Assembly: GCF_014648855.1 (NCBI RefSeq)
Contig: NZ_BMRX01000008.1
Location: forward strand, 1 to 64,000
From: Streptomyces parvulus
GTDB lineage: Bacteria > Actinomycetota > Actinomycetes > Streptomycetales > Streptomycetaceae
Direction: 5' to 3'
Length of the DNA stretch: 64,000 nucleotides
A model generated the notes under the pieces. It was not told where the DNA came from. It worked only from the letters and a program-made list of their open reading frames with translations, and did not search any database. The position numbers and the translations under genes were made by a program. Positions 52,270 through 61,567 of the stretch are shown here, one piece after another; position 1 is the stretch's first letter; each line of letters starts with the position of its first letter.

Positions 52270-52799
52270 GAGCTGATGGTAGACCGCTCGGAGCAACGGC
52301 CGGGGCATGATCGCCGCCCGGAACTCTTACCCAGGGACAAGCCGGACACCCCCGTGCCGACGGGGTCCGTACACCCCCGGTTCGGCCCTGCGGCTGTGGG
52401 ATGCCATCCTGGCGTGGACCTTCGAATGATCGTTCCCGGTTCCGGAATCACCTGTGATCCGTGTCTCAAGTCCTTCCATACCGGGCGGTGTCCTGCCGTA
52501 TGGTGAATCAGCGCCTGTAGCACCCAGGGGACCTTTGGCGACAGTTCGACGCTGAAGGTCTCTTTTGTGTGCGGGCCGGCCCAGGGCCGGCCTCGAAAGG
52601 AATGACCTGTGGCCGGGCCTCGAAGCGTGCGCTGAAGCACGCTCAGGCGTGGATCCCGGTGGCCGCCGTCCTCCGCTCCGTGATCCGGGGCGGAAATCCC
52701 TCAGGCGTGGGGTGGACGGGTGGAGGCCGCCGGTGCCGGCCGCCCCCCACCGGGCGCGCATCGCCTCAATGAGCGCGTCCCGACCAGCAAGGATCGACC
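52270..52799. other. 530-base gap and leader of the peptide transporter
   Basis: The divergent gap between the response regulator and the POT transporter has no convincing gene. The stretch 52420-52510 is less GC-rich and may hold the promoters. The part nearest the transporter has a GCGTGC-GCTGAA-GCACGC hairpin (about 52626-52643) and further GC-rich inverted repeats, so the transporter mRNA may have a long structured leader. I see no match to a known riboswitch. Confidence 0.4.
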
Positions 52800-54296
52800 A
52801 TGGCGTCCAGCCTGACGAAGGACTCGGTCACACCGGGCACCCCCGGCCCCGAGAAGACCTTCTTCGGCCACCCCCGCGGACTGGCCACACTCTTCATGAC
52901 CGAGATGTGGGAGCGTTTCTCCTACTACGGCATGAGGGCTCTGCTCCCGCTGTACCTCGTCGCCCCGGGTGGCCTCGGCCTCAACGCCGGCACCGCGACC
53001 GCGATCTACTCGGTGTACCTCTCGCTGGTGTACCTGCTGACCATGCCCGGCGGCTGGTTCGGCGACCGCGTCTGGGGGCCCCGCAAGACCGTCGCCATCG
53101 CCGGCGGTGTGATCATGCTCGGCCACCTCACGCTGGCCCTGCCGTCCTCCGGCACCTTCTACGCGGGCCTCGGCCTGGTCGCCATAGGCTCGGGTCTGCT
53201 GAAGGCCAACATCTCCACGATGGTCGGCCAGCTCTACGACGGCCCCGACGACCCGCGCCGCGACGGTGGCTTCACCGTCTTCTACATGGGCATCAACCTC
53301 GGTGCCTTCGCGGCGCCGCTGGTCATCGGCACCATCGGCGAGAACGTCAACTGGCACCTGGGCTTCGCGCTCGCCGCGCTCGGCATGGGCCTGGGCGTGA
53401 TCCAGTTCCTGCTCGGCAGCCGCCACCTGGCCCCGCACTCCAGCGTGGTCCCCAAGCCGCTGTCCGTCGAGGAGAAGACCTCGACGCTGCGCAAGGCCGC
53501 CTTCTGGGCCGCGCTCGCCGTGGTGTTCTACGCGATCGTCGGCTTCTCCGGCGCCTACACCCTGAACTGGATCCTGGTCCCGCTGACCCTGCTCGGCGTG
53601 ATCATCCCGGTGCTGGTCCTGACCCGCATCAAGCGCGACAAGTCCCTGGACCGCGCCGAGCAGTCCAAGATGTCGGCGTACATCTGGTTCTTCGTCGCCG
53701 CGGCCGTGTTCTGGATGATCTACGACCAGGGCGGCTCGACGCTGTCGCTGTTCGCCGACTCCTCGGCCGAGAACAGCGTCCTCGGCTGGGACTTCCCGGT
53801 CTCCTGGTACCAGTCGGTCAACCCGGTCATCATCATGGCCCTGGCCCCGGTCTTCGCCATGCTGTGGCTGGCGCTCGCCCGCCGCGGCAAGGAGCCGAGC
53901 ACCATCGTGAAGTTCTCGTTCGGCCTGGTCCTGGTCGGCGCGTCCTTCTTCCTCTTCCTGGCCCCGCTGGCCATCGCGGACGGCGGCCACAAGGCGGCCG
54001 CGCTGTGGCTGGTGGCGATCTACTTCGTCCAGACCTGCGGTGAGCTGCTGCTCTCCCCGGTCGGCCTGTCGGTCACCACGAAGATGGCGCCGGTGAAGTA
54101 CGCCTCGCAGATGATGGGCGTCTGGTTCCTGGCCGTCACCGCCGGCGACGCCACGACCGGCCTCCTCTCCATCGCGGGCGTCGACCTGAACAAGACGGGC
54201 ATCGTGGCCGCGGAGGCGACCCTCGCGGTCGTCGCCGGTGTGGCGATCTGGATGTACCGCAAGCGCGTCAAGGAGCTCATGGGCGACGTGCGCTGA
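52800..54296 (+). CDS. POT/PTR2 family proton-dependent oligopeptide transporter
   Basis: A 498-residue membrane protein with 12-14 helices that imports di- and tripeptides with protons. The ExxERFxYY motif is present as TEMWERFSYYGMRALLPLYL near residue 38, and the family signature near helix 5 reads FYMGINLGAFAAPLVIGTI. The ATG at 52800 follows AAGGA. A strong terminator follows the stop. With two dipeptidase-family genes close by, a peptide-nutrition link is conceivable, though they are separate operons. Confidence 0.95.
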   Translation: MASSLTKDSVTPGTPGPEKTFFGHPRGLATLFMTEMWERFSYYGMRALLPLYLVAPGGLGLNAGTATAIYSVYLSLVYLLTMPGGWFGDRVWGPRKTVAIAGGVIMLGHLTLALPSSGTFYAGLGLVAIGSGLLKANISTMVGQLYDGPDDPRRDGGFTVFYMGINLGAFAAPLVIGTIGENVNWHLGFALAALGMGLGVIQFLLGSRHLAPHSSVVPKPLSVEEKTSTLRKAAFWAALAVVFYAIVGFSGAYTLNWILVPLTLLGVIIPVLVLTRIKRDKSLDRAEQSKMSAYIWFFVAAAVFWMIYDQGGSTLSLFADSSAENSVLGWDFPVSWYQSVNPVIIMALAPVFAMLWLALARRGKEPSTIVKFSFGLVLVGASFFLFLAPLAIADGGHKAAALWLVAIYFVQTCGELLLSPVGLSVTTKMAPVKYASQMMGVWFLAVTAGDATTGLLSIAGVDLNKTGIVAAEATLAVVAGVAIWMYRKRVKELMGDVR

Positions 54297-54321
54297 GGCC
54301 CGCCGGCCCCGGCACTCCTCG

Positions 54322-54360
54322 GAAGGGTCACCGCGTCCCGGTCGGACGCGGTGGCCCTTC
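54322..54360 (+). terminator. 17-base stem hairpin after the POT gene
   Basis: GAAGGGTCACCGCGTCC pairs with GGACGCGGTGGCCCTTC (one G-U wobble) around a five-base loop, 26 bases after the transporter stop, followed by GGGCTTTCC. It is a clear terminator. Confidence 0.85.
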
Positions 54361-54528
54361 GGGCTTTCCCGGCGGCGTCCGCGCGCCGCGCCTGTAGCCC
54401 GACCGGGTCTGATCCCCGCCCGCCCCTCCCGGCCCCCGGTGCGTCCACGCGGCCGGTGCGGCCCGTACGGCCCATGTTGGTGGGCGGCGTGTGCCGCGCC
54501 GGACGGGTACGAGAGCGAGGGAGCCGCG

Positions 54529-55995
54529 ATGTCGGAACTGTTCGTCGACGGGGAGTGGACCGGCGCCGTGGGCGGGGCGCGGCGGGACGTGATCAACCCG
54601 TACGACGCCTCCGTCGTCCAGCAGGTCGACGAGGCGGACGAGGCCGACGTCGACCTCGCGGTGGCGGCCGCCCGGCGCGCCTTCGACCGGGGCGACTGGT
54701 CCTCGGCGCCCACCCGCGAGCGGGCCGACGTGCTGCTGCGGGTGTCCCGCTTCCTGCTGCGCGACCAGGAGGAGATCGCCCACGTCGAGTCCCTGGACAC
54801 CGGCAAGACCCTCAAAGAGGCCCGGATCGACGTGGAGGACGTCTCCAACGCGTTCCGCTACTTCGCCGAGATCGCCGACAAGGACGGCGGCCGGGTCGTG
54901 GACGTGGGCCCCGACGTGCTCAGCCGCGTCACCTACCACCCCATCGGGGTGTGCGCGCTGATCGCGCCGTGGAACTACCCGATGCTGCAGGCCTCCTGGA
55001 AGGTCGCCCCCGCCCTGGCCGCGGGCAACACCTTCGTCCTCAAGCCCAGCGAGACGACCCCGCTGTCCACGATCCACATGGTCCGCCTGATCGCCGAGGC
55101 GGGCGCCCCGCCCGGTGTCGCCAACCTTCTGCTCGGCCCCGGCTCCACCGTGGGCGCGGCCATGTCCGCCCACGAGGACGTGGACCTGGTCTCCTTCACC
55201 GGCGGTCTGGCCACCGGACGCCGGATCATGGAGGCGTGCGCGCCGGGCGTGAAGAACCTCGCGCTGGAGCTGGGCGGCAAGAACCCCAACCTGGTCTTCG
55301 CCGACTGCGACTTCGACGCCGCCCTGGACTACGCGCTGGACGCCGCGTTCCTGCACTCGGGGCAGGTCTGCTCGGCGGGCTCGCGGCTGATCGTGCAGGA
55401 CGAGGTGCACGACCGGTTCGTGGAGCGGCTGGCCGCCCGCGCGCGGACCATCCGGCTCGGCAGCGGCCTCGACCCGGCCACCGAGAGCGGGCCGCTCAGC
55501 TCGGCGGAGCACCGCGCGAAGGTCGAGTCCTATCTGGAGATCGCCCAGGCCGAGGGCGCCCGCCTGGTCTGCGGCGGCACCCGGCCGGACGACCCGGACC
55601 TCTCCCACGGCTTCTTCCTGCTGCCCACGATCTACGCCGACTGCGACCGCTCCATGCGCATCGTCCAGGAGGAGGTCTTCGGCCCCGTCGTCACGGTGGA
55701 GCGCTTCCGCACCGAGGAGGAGGCCGTGGAGCTGGCCAACGACACGCGGTACGGCCTGGCCGGCGGCGTCTGGACCGGCGACGCGTCGCGCGCCCAGCGG
55801 GTGGCGGCGCGGCTGCGGCACGGCACCGTCTGGATCAACGACTTCCACCCCTATCTGCCCCAGGCGGAGTGGGGCGGCTTCGGCCGCTCCGGCATCGGCC
55901 GGGAGCTGGGGCCCACCGGGCTGCGCGAGTACCAGGAGGCCAAGCACATCTACCAGAACCTGCGGCCGGGCCCGTCCGGCTGGTTCAAGGGCTGA
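54529..55995 (+). CDS. Betaine-aldehyde dehydrogenase-like aldehyde dehydrogenase
   Basis: A 488-residue NAD(P)-dependent aldehyde dehydrogenase. The N-terminus has SELFVDGEWTGAV; the cofactor region has VCALIAPWNYPMLQASWK and LKPSETTPLSTIHM; the catalytic Glu is in LALELGGKNPNLVF near residue 248 and the catalytic Cys in HSGQVCSAGSR near residue 281. The C-terminal block INDFHPYLPQAEWGGFGRSG is typical of GbsA/BetB betaine-aldehyde dehydrogenases. The ATG at 54529 follows GAGGGAG; upstream frame extension is not counted. It is followed 27 bases later by a GMC oxidoreductase and then a permease, in keeping with conversion of choline to glycine betaine; other amino-alcohols remain possible. 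Confidence 0.9.
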   Translation: MSELFVDGEWTGAVGGARRDVINPYDASVVQQVDEADEADVDLAVAAARRAFDRGDWSSAPTRERADVLLRVSRFLLRDQEEIAHVESLDTGKTLKEARIDVEDVSNAFRYFAEIADKDGGRVVDVGPDVLSRVTYHPIGVCALIAPWNYPMLQASWKVAPALAAGNTFVLKPSETTPLSTIHMVRLIAEAGAPPGVANLLLGPGSTVGAAMSAHEDVDLVSFTGGLATGRRIMEACAPGVKNLALELGGKNPNLVFADCDFDAALDYALDAAFLHSGQVCSAGSRLIVQDEVHDRFVERLAARARTIRLGSGLDPATESGPLSSAEHRAKVESYLEIAQAEGARLVCGGTRPDDPDLSHGFFLLPTIYADCDRSMRIVQEEVFGPVVTVERFRTEEEAVELANDTRYGLAGGVWTGDASRAQRVAARLRHGTVWINDFHPYLPQAEWGGFGRSGIGRELGPTGLREYQEAKHIYQNLRPGPSGWFKG

Positions 55996-56022
55996 ATCGG
56001 ACAGGGCGAGAGAGGGCGACGC

Positions 56023-57591
56023 ATGGACGACGAGACGACGACCTACGACTACGTGATCATCGGCGGCGGCACGGCGGGCTCGGTGCTGGCCGCGCGGCTG
56101 AGCGAGGACCCGGCCTGCCGGGTGTGCGTGGTGGAGGGGGGTCCCAGCGACGTCGGCGACGAGCGCATCCTGCGGCTGCGCAACTGGATCAACCTGCTCG
56201 GTTCCGAGTTCGACTACGGCTACACCACCGTGGAGCAGCCGCGCGGCAACTCGCACATCCTGCACTCCCGCGCGCGCGTGCTCGGCGGCTGTTCCTCGCA
56301 CAACACGCTGATCAGCTTCCTGCCGTTCCCCGAGGACCTCGACGAGTGGGTGGCCCGCGGCTGCGAGGGCTGGGGGCCCGACACGATCCTGCCGTACCGG
56401 CAGCGGCTCCAGAACACGATCGTCCCCGTGGGCGCCGCCGACCGCAACGCGATCGCGCAGGACTTCGTCTCCGCCGCCGCCTCCCGGCTCGGCGTACCGG
56501 TCGTGGACGACTTCAACGCCCGCCCCTTCACCGACGGCGCCGGCTTCTTCTCCCTGGCGTACGACCCGGAGACGAACCGCCGCTCCTCCGCGTCGGTCGC
56601 CTACCTCCACCCCGTGCTGGACCGGCCGAACCTGACGGTGCGTCTGGAGACCTGGGCGTACCGGCTGCTGCCCGACGCCGAGGGCCGCTTCACCCGCGTC
56701 CAGGTGCGCAATCCCGACGGCTCCCTGTCGACCCTGGAGGCCGAGGCGGAGGTTTTGCTGTGCGCCGGGGCGATCGACACGCCGCGGCTGCTGATGCTCT
56801 CCGGCATCGGCCCCGCCGGCCACCTGCGCGACCTGGGCATCGAGGTGCGCGCGGACCTGCCCGGCGTGGGCGAGAACCTGCTGGACCACCCCGAGTCGGT
56901 CATCGTGTGGGAGACCCGGGGGCCGCTGCCGCCGAACTCGGCCATGGACTCCGACGCGGGCCTGTTCGTGCGCCGCGACCCGGCGGGCGGCCCGCGCCCG
57001 GACCTGATGTTCCACTTCTACCAGGTGCCGTTCACGGTCAACACGGAGCGGCTGGGCTACCCCGTCCCGGAGCACGGCGTGTGCATGACCCCGAACGTGC
57101 CGCGCGCCCGCTCGGTGGGCCGCATGTGGCTGCACAGCGCCGACCCCGAGGTCAAACCGGCTCTCGACTTCCGCTACTTCACCGATCCGGACGGGCACGA
57201 CGAGCGCACCGTCGTGGACGGTCTGCGGATCGCCCGCGAGGTGGCGGCCACCGCCCCGCTCAGCGACTGGCTGGTGCGCGAGGTGGCCCCCGGCCCGGAC
57301 GTGACGTCGGACGCGGACCTGTCCGAGTACGGGCGCCGCGCGGCGCACACCGTCTACCACCCGGCGGGGACCTGCCGGATGGGCGCGGAGGACGATCCGC
57401 TCGCCGTGGTGGATCCGCAGCTCCGGCTGCGCGGGCACGACGGGCTGCGCATCGTGGACGCGTCGGTCTTCCCCACCATGCCGACCATCAACCCGATGGT
57501 CACGGTGCTGCTCGCCGCCGAACGCGCGGCCGACCTGATCACCGCCCGGCCCGCGCCGCGCCCGCTGCCGACGGAAGGGCGGGACCGGTGA
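56023..57591 (+). CDS. GMC family oxidoreductase (choline dehydrogenase-like)
   Basis: A 522-residue FAD enzyme of the glucose-methanol-choline family. It has the Rossmann motif YDYVIIGGGTAGSVLAARL near residues 10-28, the first GMC signature around ARVLGGCSSHNTLISF, the second as AGAIDTPRLLMLSGIGPAG near residue 247, and the active-site His in VYHPAGTCRMGAE near residue 446. It would oxidise an alcohol such as choline to the aldehyde for the neighbouring dehydrogenase. The ATG start has GAGAGAGGG upstream; its stop overlaps the permease GTG start. Confidence 0.9.
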   Translation: MDDETTTYDYVIIGGGTAGSVLAARLSEDPACRVCVVEGGPSDVGDERILRLRNWINLLGSEFDYGYTTVEQPRGNSHILHSRARVLGGCSSHNTLISFLPFPEDLDEWVARGCEGWGPDTILPYRQRLQNTIVPVGAADRNAIAQDFVSAAASRLGVPVVDDFNARPFTDGAGFFSLAYDPETNRRSSASVAYLHPVLDRPNLTVRLETWAYRLLPDAEGRFTRVQVRNPDGSLSTLEAEAEVLLCAGAIDTPRLLMLSGIGPAGHLRDLGIEVRADLPGVGENLLDHPESVIVWETRGPLPPNSAMDSDAGLFVRRDPAGGPRPDLMFHFYQVPFTVNTERLGYPVPEHGVCMTPNVPRARSVGRMWLHSADPEVKPALDFRYFTDPDGHDERTVVDGLRIAREVAATAPLSDWLVREVAPGPDVTSDADLSEYGRRAAHTVYHPAGTCRMGAEDDPLAVVDPQLRLRGHDGLRIVDASVFPTMPTINPMVTVLLAAERAADLITARPAPRPLPTEGRDR

Positions 57592-59093
57592 GCGCCGCCG
57601 GGGCGCCGGGCGGCGCCGCGGCCGCGTCCGGGCCGCGGGAGGGCGAGTCGGAGTTCCGCAAGGAGATGGGCCCGTGGGCGAACTTCGCCCTCGGCTTCAC
57701 CTACCTGTCCCCGGTGGTGAGCACGTACACCCTCTTCGGCACCGCGCTCGCCGACGGCGGCCCGCCGATGATCTGGGCGTTCGTGCTGGCGGGCTGCGGG
57801 CAGTTCCTCGTCGCCCTGGTCTTCGGCGAGGTCGTCGCGCAGTACCCGATCGCGGGCGGGGTCTACCCGTGGGCGCGCCGGCTGTGGGGCAAGCGCTGGG
57901 CGTGGATGACCGGCTGGGTGTACCTGTGGGCGCTGCTCGTCACGATCACCTCGGTGGCGTACGGGGCGGGGCCCTACATCGCGATCCTGCTCGGCTACGA
58001 CGCCACCGTGCACACCACGGTGCTGTGCACGATCGCCCTGATCGTCATCGCCGTGCTGATCAACTACGCCGGCACCAAGGCCCTGTCGTGGGCCGCGCTG
58101 ATCGGTTTCGGCGCGGAGCTGATCGGCGCGCTCGTCGTCGGCGTCATCCTGCTCGTCACCCACCGCTTCCACGGCCTCGGCGTGCTCTTCGACGACTACG
58201 GCGCGGCCGGCGACGGCTCCTACCTGCCCGTCTTCCTGGGCGCCGCGATCATCGGCTTCTACCAGTACTACGGCTTCGAGGCGTGCGGGGACGTGGCGGA
58301 GGAGGTGGCGCATCCCGGCAAGGTCATCCCCAAGGCGATGCGGCGCACGATCTACGTCGGCGGGGCGGCGGCGACGTTCACCTGCCTGACGCTGCTGCTG
58401 GCGGTCGTCGACTACCGGGCGGTGATCTCGGGCGAGGACAGCGACCCGGTGGTGCGGGTGCTCTTCGACGCCCTCGGCGAGGCGGGTGCCCGGCTGGTGA
58501 TGGCCGTGGTCCTGATCTCGTTCCTGTCCTGCACGATCAGCCTCCAGGCCGCGGCCGGACGGCTGATCTACTCGTACGCCCGGGACGAGATGATCATCGG
58601 GCACCGGCTGCTGCGGAAGTTCTCGGCGAAGCGCGCGGTGCCCGAGTGGGCGCTGCTGCTCGCCGCGGTCGTCCCGGCCCTGATCGCGGTGGGCTCGCTG
58701 ATCTCCGAGGACGCCCTCACCAAGATCGTCTCGTTCGCGATCCTGGGCATCTACGCGGCGTTCCAGATGGTCGTCCTCGCCGCGCTGCGGGCGCGGCTCA
58801 AGGGGTGGCGGCCGAGCGGCGAGTTCCGGCTGGGCCGCTGGGGGCTGCTGGTGAACGCCGGGGCGCTCGCCTACGGCCTGTTCGCCATCATCAACATCTC
58901 CTGGCCCCGCACACCGGACGTCCCCTGGTACGACAACTGGATCGTGCTGCTCAGCGGCGGCATCGTGGTGGCGGTGGGCCTCGTCTACATGTTCACGACC
59001 CACCACTACGGCCGCAGCGACGCGCCGGCGGGCAACGCCATCCCGGACCCGGCGACGGCGCGCACGGGCCCCGGCGAGACGAACCGGGACTAG
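57588..59093 (+). CDS. APC family amino acid/amine permease
   Basis: A 501-residue permease with about 12 helices, starting with the family-typical WANFALGFTYLSPVVSTYTL after a soluble N-terminus of about 30 residues, and ALADGGPPMIWAFVLAGCGQ, VFGEVVAQYPIAGGVYPWAR, and ISFLSCTISLQAAAGRLIYS later on. The GTG start at 57588 overlaps the GMC stop (GTGA), so it is translationally coupled to the oxidoreductase. Uptake of the operon's substrate, possibly choline or a related amine, is the simplest role. It ends 35 bases before the convergent anti-sigma gene. Confidence 0.9.
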   Translation: MSAAGAPGGAAAASGPREGESEFRKEMGPWANFALGFTYLSPVVSTYTLFGTALADGGPPMIWAFVLAGCGQFLVALVFGEVVAQYPIAGGVYPWARRLWGKRWAWMTGWVYLWALLVTITSVAYGAGPYIAILLGYDATVHTTVLCTIALIVIAVLINYAGTKALSWAALIGFGAELIGALVVGVILLVTHRFHGLGVLFDDYGAAGDGSYLPVFLGAAIIGFYQYYGFEACGDVAEEVAHPGKVIPKAMRRTIYVGGAAATFTCLTLLLAVVDYRAVISGEDSDPVVRVLFDALGEAGARLVMAVVLISFLSCTISLQAAAGRLIYSYARDEMIIGHRLLRKFSAKRAVPEWALLLAAVVPALIAVGSLISEDALTKIVSFAILGIYAAFQMVVLAALRARLKGWRPSGEFRLGRWGLLVNAGALAYGLFAIINISWPRTPDVPWYDNWIVLLSGGIVVAVGLVYMFTTHHYGRSDAPAGNAIPDPATARTGPGETNRD

Positions 59094-59128
59094 ACCCGGG
59101 ACAGGGCCGCCCCTGGATCGGACCGGCC

Positions 59129-59758
59129 CTAGCCCGGTGCGCCCAGCTCGGCCCAGACCCGCTTGCCCGCCACTCCCGGCGTCCGCAGCACACCCCAGTC
59201 CAGGCACAGCCGCTGGACGATGAACATGCCGTGGCCGCCCGGGCGTCCGGCCCGGTGGGGGGTGCGCGGCGCCGGCTGGCCGTTGCCGCGGTCGGAGACC
59301 TCCAGCCGGATCACCTTGCGCTCGAAGGCGATCCGCAGCTCGTCGGGCCCCTCGGCGTGCAGGCAGGCGTTGGTGACCAGCTCGGACACGACGAGGAGGA
59401 CGTCCTCGGCGGCGGCCCGCTGGTCGGCGGTGGCGGAGGGCAGCCAGCCCCACGCGTACAGCGCCTCGCGGGTGAAGTCGCGGGCGAGCGGGACGACCCC
59501 GCTCGCGTCCTCGAAGCTCAGCACGCGGACCTGCCGCCCGCCCTCGGAGACGGGCCCGGGGGCGGCCGGAGCCGCGGCCTGGCCGGCGGACGAAGACGCG
59601 GACGCCCCCGCGGACGCGGGCACGGGCGCGCCCATCACTGCGGACACACCGCCCCCCTCGGACTCCCCGGTCCCGGGCACGTCCCCCTCGGACGCCCCGG
59701 AAGCGCCGCCGGGCTCCGGTCCGCGGTCGCCCGGCGAGTAAGGCCGGGTGGTGCTCAT
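59129..59758 (-). CDS. ATP-binding anti-sigma regulator (RsbW-like HATPase)
   Basis: A 209-residue GHKL-type kinase domain (about residues 75-205) preceded by a Ser/Ala/Gly/Pro-rich tail of about 70 residues that is unusual for RsbW-type proteins. The N box is VLLVVSELVTNACLHA near residue 127, G1 is LEVSDRGNGQP, and G2 is GGHGMFIVQRL. Such proteins bind and block a B-type sigma factor or phosphorylate an STAS antagonist. It is 197 bases downstream of the STAS gene and with sigI forms a partner-switching module, like the one described for sigma-I in S. coelicolor. Confidence 0.88.
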   Translation of the reverse strand: MSTTRPYSPGDRGPEPGGASGASEGDVPGTGESEGGGVSAVMGAPVPASAGASASSSAGQAAAPAAPGPVSEGGRQVRVLSFEDASGVVPLARDFTREALYAWGWLPSATADQRAAAEDVLLVVSELVTNACLHAEGPDELRIAFERKVIRLEVSDRGNGQPAPRTPHRAGRPGGHGMFIVQRLCLDWGVLRTPGVAGKRVWAELGAPG

Positions 59759-59955
59759 CAGCGCTTCACCTCACCGATCCACCAGTTCACATTTCAAAGT
59801 CTTGGTCAGGAAAGTCGTACACAGCAGACTCTGGGTCTCTCCTGCCCGAGCGGGCCGTCCGAACACCCCTGTATTCGGCACGAAACACGGGAGGGGGCGA
59901 AAACGCCCGTCCCGCGAGGCGCAGGCAACCCGCCGCCGGCCGGTCAAGGACCAGC

Positions 59956-60333
59956 TCAGTCGGACTCGACGGCCAGAGCGGCCGCAAGCGTGTCGTGCAG
60001 GGTGAAGACCGCCTCGGCCCCCGTGATCTCGAACACACGGGCCACCACCGGCTGCATGGCCACCAGATGCACACCGCCCCCTGCGGCCTCCGCCTTCAGC
60101 CGCGCGCCGAGCAGGACGTTGAGTCCCGTGGAGTCGCAGAACTCCAGGCGCGAGCAATCGACGACCAGCCGGTTGAATCCCTTGGCGAGGCACTCCTCCA
60201 GCGGCTCACGCAACAGATCGGCGGTGTGATGATCCAACTCACCCGCCGGGGTCACGACGGCACTGGGGCCCTCTTCCCGTACCTCGACCAGAAGCCGGCC
60301 CGACTGGGCACTGCCGACCGTCCCGCGGTCCAT
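59956..60333 (-). CDS. Anti-sigma factor antagonist (STAS domain)
   Basis: A 125-residue STAS protein: VVTPAGELDHHTADLLREPL, LVVDCSRLEFCDSTGLNVLL with the phosphorylatable Ser68 in the DSTG motif, and a C-terminal helix. Unphosphorylated, it would bind the anti-sigma kinase and free the sigma factor. I took ATG 60333 (MDRGTVGSAQ) with a GGGAGAG site; ATG 60357 would add eight residues but has no such site. It is divergent from sigI with 252 bases between the starts, and upstream of the anti-sigma gene. Confidence 0.88.
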   Translation of the reverse strand: MDRGTVGSAQSGRLLVEVREEGPSAVVTPAGELDHHTADLLREPLEECLAKGFNRLVVDCSRLEFCDSTGLNVLLGARLKAEAAGGGVHLVAMQPVVARVFEITGAEAVFTLHDTLAAALAVESD

Positions 60334-60585
60334 GCCGTTTCTCTCTCCCGAGGTCATGACTGCTAGCTGACGACCTCGAACACTACGCCTTCCGAACGCA
60401 CTGCGACACCCGAACAACCGCACACAAACGGACATAACCGGTCAGAACACACTTGCGATCGCCTCGGTAAACCCGGTAGGCCTAGTACGACACGTCAAAC
60501 GACACGGCCGGCTTTGGAGGCGCCGCACACCGCAGTGCACGTATCTGGCTTCGGCAGCCGTATGCCGAGAACGATGGAGGACACC

Positions 60586-61500
60586 ATGTCACCCCGGCTC
60601 GACGGATCGCGTACCCAGGAAGCGACGTCGACACTCCCTCCGGAACATCTGGATCCCATCGAGCACCCCGACGCCGTCGTCGACCACGACGGCGCACTCG
60701 CCGGGCTTCCGGACATCCCCGCCTACGACGAGGTCGCTCCGGCGGACGCCAGGGCTCTGTCCAAGACCCTCTTCGAGCGACTGGAGACGCTGGAGGAAGG
60801 CACGCACGAGCACGCGTACGTACGCAACACGCTCGTCGAGCTGAACCTCGCTCTGGTCAAGTTCGCCGCCTCCCGCTTCCGCTCGCGCAGCGAGCCGATG
60901 GAGGACATCATCCAGGTCGGCACCATCGGCCTGATCAAGGCGATCGACCGGTTCGAGATGTCGCGCGGTGTGGAGTTCCCCACGTTCGCGATGCCGACCA
61001 TCATCGGCGAGATCAAGCGCTTCTTCCGCGACACCTCGTGGTCCGTGCGCGTTCCGCGCCGCCTCCAGGAGCTGCGGCTCGACCTCGCCAAGGCGGGCGA
61101 CGAGCTGGCCCAGCGGCTCGACCGCGCCCCCACGGTGACCGAGCTGGCCGAGCACCTCGGGCTGTCCCGGGACGAGGTCGTCGAGGGCATGGCGGCGTCG
61201 AACGCCTACACCGCCTCCTCGCTGGACGCCCAGCCGGAGGAGGACGACGCCGAGGGCGCGCTCGCCGACCGGATCGGCTACGAGGACCACGGGCTCGAGG
61301 GCATCGAGTACGTCGAGTCGCTGAAGCCGCTGATCGCCGAGCTGCCCGCGCGGGACCGGAAGATCCTCTCGCTGCGGTTCGTCGCCGGCATGACCCAGTC
61401 GGAGATCGGCGAGGAGCTGGGCATCTCCCAGATGCACGTCTCACGGCTGCTGTCGCGCACCCTCGTCCGGCTGCGCAAGGGGCTCACGGTCGAGGAGTGA
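60586..61500 (+). CDS. sigI: RNA polymerase sigma factor, SigB/SigF group (SigI-like)
   Basis: A 304-residue group 3 sigma factor with regions 2-4: DIIQVGTIGLIKAIDRFEMS for region 2.2, VEFPTFAMPTIIGEIKRFFR for 2.3-2.4, a region 3 (RVPRRLQELRLDLAKAGDEL) and the region 4 helix-turn-helix MTQSEIGEELGISQMHVSRL. The N-terminal 60 residues are acidic and variable. I chose ATG 60586 because GGAGG stands five bases upstream; the frame opens earlier. It lies next to divergently transcribed STAS and anti-sigma genes, and next to hut genes, as I recall for sigI in S. coelicolor, hence the tentative symbol. Expected role: stress or osmotic response under partner switching. Confidence 0.88.
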   Translation: MSPRLDGSRTQEATSTLPPEHLDPIEHPDAVVDHDGALAGLPDIPAYDEVAPADARALSKTLFERLETLEEGTHEHAYVRNTLVELNLALVKFAASRFRSRSEPMEDIIQVGTIGLIKAIDRFEMSRGVEFPTFAMPTIIGEIKRFFRDTSWSVRVPRRLQELRLDLAKAGDELAQRLDRAPTVTELAEHLGLSRDEVVEGMAASNAYTASSLDAQPEEDDAEGALADRIGYEDHGLEGIEYVESLKPLIAELPARDRKILSLRFVAGMTQSEIGEELGISQMHVSRLLSRTLVRLRKGLTVEE

Positions 61501-61527
61501 TCCCCGCCGGGTGACGCTCGTCCTCCA

Positions 61528-61557
61528 GGGGGCGGTCCGAGAGGTCGGACCGCCCCC
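61528..61557. terminator. 13-base stem hairpin between sigI and hutI
   Basis: GGGGGCGGTCCGA-GAGG-TCGGACCGCCCCC is a perfect 13-base stem with a four-base loop, followed by TTC, between the convergent sigma factor and hutI genes. It should terminate both transcripts. Confidence 0.9.
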
Positions 61558-61567
61558 TTCGGCATGG

